Shown here: positions 61,910 through 64,000 of the stretch, piece after piece
Layout of the letters: each line of letters begins with the position of its first letter
Numbering within the stretch: position 1 is the first letter of the stretch
NCBI GenBank assembly: GCA_035570055.1
Contig: DATMLM010000089.1
Location: forward strand, 62,001-126,000
DNA: 64,000 bases
Direction: 5' to 3'
Origin: DASRDS01 sp035570055
GTDB lineage: Bacteria > Gemmatimonadota > Gemmatimonadetes > Gemmatimonadales > Gemmatimonadaceae
Made by a program: the position numbers and the translations under genes
Notes under the pieces: generated by a model
Told to the model about the DNA's origin: nothing
Databases searched by the model: none
The model's input: the letters and a program-made list of their open reading frames with translations, nothing else

Positions 61910-62980
61910 CTAGGGGACAGACAGTCCCAAGTTTTTCAGCAGTGAACGAGCAAGCTCGCGCAGGTCGACGCTATCCATGTTGACGAGAACCACGACACCT
62001 GTCTCACGATCGGGATCGAGGACGACAAATGTGCTGGTTCCTTGCTGGCCGCCGGAGTGGCCAACGCAATGGACGCACGCGCTGTCGCCGACCCCCCAGC
62101 CGAGGCCATACCCGGTAACCGAGTCGCGCGTCGTGCGTTGCGCGGTCCACATCAGCGTGCGCGTCGAGCGTCGCATGAGCGCATCGTGCAAGAGCGCCGA
62201 TTCGAACTTGGCCAGATCGGTAGCCGACGACAGCCAGCCTCCGCCCGGCACCTTGTAGCTCGCGTCCAGGAAATCCGCGTTTTGAACCTGTCCGGTCGAG
62301 TCTCTATGGTAGAAGCGCGTCCGATGGCGAATGATCGTAAACCGATCGTCGGCCTGCGTCTCGGTCATTCCTGCCGGCACAAACACATCTTCCCGCACCG
62401 CATCGACGTACGGGACGCCGGCCGCGCTGGCGATCGCGCATCCAACGAGCGTGTAGCCCATCGTCGAGTAGTTGAACCTCGTGCCCGGCTGGGCGACGAG
62501 CGTATCGGAGGCGAAGAACGCGATCCCGCCCGCGATCCCATCGGTGAAGTACTTCGTGTTTCCGCCCTCGAGATCCTCCGGGCCGGACTTGTAGTGGCGA
62601 ATCCCGCCCAGGTGGCCGAGCAGCTCGCGCGTCGTGATGGGCCACGGTTTCTCGGGGAAGGTCGGGCAGTATCGCTGGATCGGCGCGTCGAGATCCAACT
62701 TCCCGCGCTCCCAGAGGACCATCGCCGCCGTCGCCGTAATTGGCTTGGAAACCGATCCGAGACGGAAGAGCGTGTGCGGTGTCACCGGGACGGCATTCTC
62801 GAGGTCCGCCATGCCGTAGCCCTTGGCCCAAGCCGGTTTACCGTGGACCACGGCCGCCACCGCGATACCCGGCGCGTGGCTCGTCGCCATGAACTTCGCG
62901 ATCGCGCTGTCGACGCGCGCCGGTTGAGCCGACGCGACGCCGGAAAGCGCGAGGAACGCCAGTACGGGGAGTCGTCGCAT
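61910..62980 (-). CDS. Secreted class C beta-lactamase-like serine hydrolase
   Basis: This 356-residue protein has a signal peptide (MRRLPVLAFLALSGVASAQ). Penicillin-binding protein motifs are the SxxK at S76-V-S-K79 (LGSVSKPITA), a Y-S-T in FNYSTMGYTL instead of the usual Y-x-N, and HSG in VGHSGGQQG. The general layout fits serine peptidase S12/beta-lactamase-related hydrolases (esterase, D-aminopeptidase) rather than a resistance beta-lactamase. ATG 62980 is used; longer frames to 63304 are shadow of the RNA-ligase gene. It is 10 bases downstream of that gene. Confidence 0.92.
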   Translation of the reverse strand: MRRLPVLAFLALSGVASAQPARVDSAIAKFMATSHAPGIAVAAVVHGKPAWAKGYGMADLENAVPVTPHTLFRLGSVSKPITATAAMVLWERGKLDLDAPIQRYCPTFPEKPWPITTRELLGHLGGIRHYKSGPEDLEGGNTKYFTDGIAGGIAFFASDTLVAQPGTRFNYSTMGYTLVGCAIASAAGVPYVDAVREDVFVPAGMTETQADDRFTIIRHRTRFYHRDSTGQVQNADFLDASYKVPGGGWLSSATDLAKFESALLHDALMRRSTRTLMWTAQRTTRDSVTGYGLGWGVGDSACVHCVGHSGGQQGTSTFVVLDPDRETGVVVLVNMDSVDLRELARSLLKNLGLSVP

Positions 62981-62990
62981 GGTCGACAAT

Positions 62991-64000
62991 CTATAGCCGC
63001 GGATCGATCGGCTCACTTTCCAGCGCCAATACCCCGAACACGCACTCGTGCACACGCCTGAGCGGCTCGCCCCGGACGAACCGCTCGAGCGCCTCGATGC
63101 CGAGCGCGAACTCGCGCAGCGCGAGGCCCCGCTTCGCGTTGACCGCGCGGGAACGCAGGCGGTCCAAGTTCGCCGGGAGCGTGTACTCCGGGCCGTAGAT
63201 GATCCGGAGATACTCCCGACCGCGGCACTTGATCGCCGGCTGCGCCAGCCCGCGCGGGCCCTCGGCGACGAATCCCAGCGGTTTGACGACCATGCCCTCG
63301 CCACCCGCCGCTGTCAGCGTCTCCCACCACGCGGTCGCCTCGGCCTCGCTCGACGGGTCCGTCAAGTCGACACGACGGGAATTGGTTCGAAACATCACAC
63401 CCGAGGCGTCGGCCGCGGCGATCTCTCCCACCTGTGCGAGATGCCACTCATGACTCTTATCGACGTGAACGGCCCCTTCGGTCGCCATGATATGAAACGG
63501 CGCCAAACGCAAATCAGCGATGCCCGCGACCGGCCAACAGTATCGCTGATACGCGTCGACGTATCGCTCCGCGAGCGAGGCGCGTTCCGCGAAGCGGGCG
63601 CGCAATGCGTGAACGTCGAGGCCGCGGGTGCTCGCGTCATCGAGTGCGCGAATCGCGACCGGCAAGGCACTCGTGGCCGCGGCACCAACCGGTGCGTATT
63701 GCGTCCGGATGAGCTCCTGCGCCTTCGCGGACCACGGCATGAGCTCGCAGTCGAGGCACACCCAGTCGGTGTCGAGCCGCGACCAAAATTCCGATCGAGC
63801 GAGCGACGTCCCCAACACGTCCAGGAGCGCGTGCTCGACTGAGCGATCGTCAAAGAACGGCCGGCCGGTGCGCGTGTAGACGACGCCTAAGCCTTCGCCA
63901 ACAACGCCGAACCGTCGCCGCGCGGCGTTCTCGTCGCGGCAGATCACGACGACCGCGCGCGAGCCCATGTGCTTTTCCTCGCACACGGCGGTCGGGAGAC
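62991..64000 (-). CDS. Pnkp-like polynucleotide kinase-phosphatase, ligase domain, 5'-partial
   Basis: The frame is open to the window edge, so the gene begins outside. The visible 334 residues match the C-terminal adenylyltransferase/ligase domain of bacterial Pnkp: nucleotide-binding motif EEKHMGSRAVVVICRDE with the nucleophile lysine at codon 63974-63972, then GLGVVYTRTGRPFF, FWSRLDTDWVCLDCELMPWS, EGMVVKPLGFVAEG and IKCRGREYLRIIYGPEYTLP. In known systems Pnkp repairs broken tRNA together with the methyltransferase Hen1. The N-terminal kinase and phosphatase domains and hen1 would lie beyond base 64000. This is established for the family; for this organism it is inference. Confidence 0.9.
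   Translation of the reverse strand, partial: LPTAVCEEKHMGSRAVVVICRDENAARRRFGVVGEGLGVVYTRTGRPFFDDRSVEHALLDVLGTSLARSEFWSRLDTDWVCLDCELMPWSAKAQELIRTQYAPVGAAATSALPVAIRALDDASTRGLDVHALRARFAERASLAERYVDAYQRYCWPVAGIADLRLAPFHIMATEGAVHVDKSHEWHLAQVGEIAAADASGVMFRTNSRRVDLTDPSSEAEATAWWETLTAAGGEGMVVKPLGFVAEGPRGLAQPAIKCRGREYLRIIYGPEYTLPANLDRLRSRAVNAKRGLALREFALGIEALERFVRGEPLRRVHECVFGVLALESEPIDPRL

Noticed and set aside
1..64000. rRNA, tRNA, CRISPR array, prophage or integrase
   Set aside because: Nothing with the required repeats, cloverleaf-like segments or gene content was seen by reading; a tRNA scan was not possible.

Overview
The window is a 64 kb piece of a GC-rich bacterial chromosome with tightly packed, often overlapping genes. 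Six or seven gene pairs overlap tail to tail. The gene content points to Gemmatimonadota, or less likely Acidobacteriota: orphan MacB/FtsX-type permeases (ADOP family) paired with PadR regulators, a serine/threonine kinase fused to such a permease, SusC/SusD-like pairs outside Bacteroidetes, and many secreted hydrolases. This assignment is an inference from gene content. I saw no rRNA, tRNA, CRISPR array, prophage or insertion sequence.

Layout. 1-8.3 kb: partial CocE-type hydrolase, an antisense remnant of a metallo-beta-lactamase-like gene, a LytS/LytTR two-component system, an HExxH protein, a large M14 carboxypeptidase, an FkbM-like protein and DUF2277. 8.3-11.1 kb: a compact metal/thiol stress region with two MerR regulators. 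One MerR appears to control a DinB-like gene and a small CC-motif gene from two matching operators. The other has the three cysteines of Hg(II)-sensing MerR with the exact classical spacing, and heads an operon of a small thioredoxin-like protein and a MerT-like protein. The MerT-like frame continues through a single in-frame TGA into a thioredoxin-like domain. The TGA replaces the first cysteine of a CxxC motif (U-G-E-C) and is followed by hairpins that fit a bacterial SECIS. This candidate selenoprotein is the main discovery.

11-18 kb: secreted or surface enzymes (Pl3/Asp-box protein, beta-propeller protein, multicopper oxidase with a Met-rich extension, amidohydrolase). 18-31.3 kb: the kinase-permease fusion facing a PadR gene and four tandem ADOP permeases. 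31-40.8 kb: small membrane proteins, DUF899 protein with a very clear promoter/operator, a degenerate MBL-fold protein, a fatty-acid hydroxylase coupled to a glycosyltransferase, a Tat-type lipoprotein plus amidase, a CPA1 antiporter and a DUF2911 lipoprotein. 40.9-50 kb: two tandem, clearly duplicated SusC/SusD pairs separated by a strong hairpin. 50-57.4 kb: slipin, frameshifted MmcQ/YjbR gene, TetR/membrane-protein divergent pair, another PadR-ADOP pair and an ankyrin-repeat protein. 57.5-61.5 kb: a phosphorylated serine pathway operon (SerA, SerB-like phosphatase, class V aminotransferase) with a LuxR-type regulator. 61.5-64 kb: small membrane protein, class C beta-lactamase-like hydrolase and the C-terminal ligase part of a Pnkp-type RNA repair enzyme running off the window.

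A recurring feature is that well-formed promoters place the predicted transcription start on, or within a few bases of, the start codon. This suggests common leaderless translation and helps choose several start codons.
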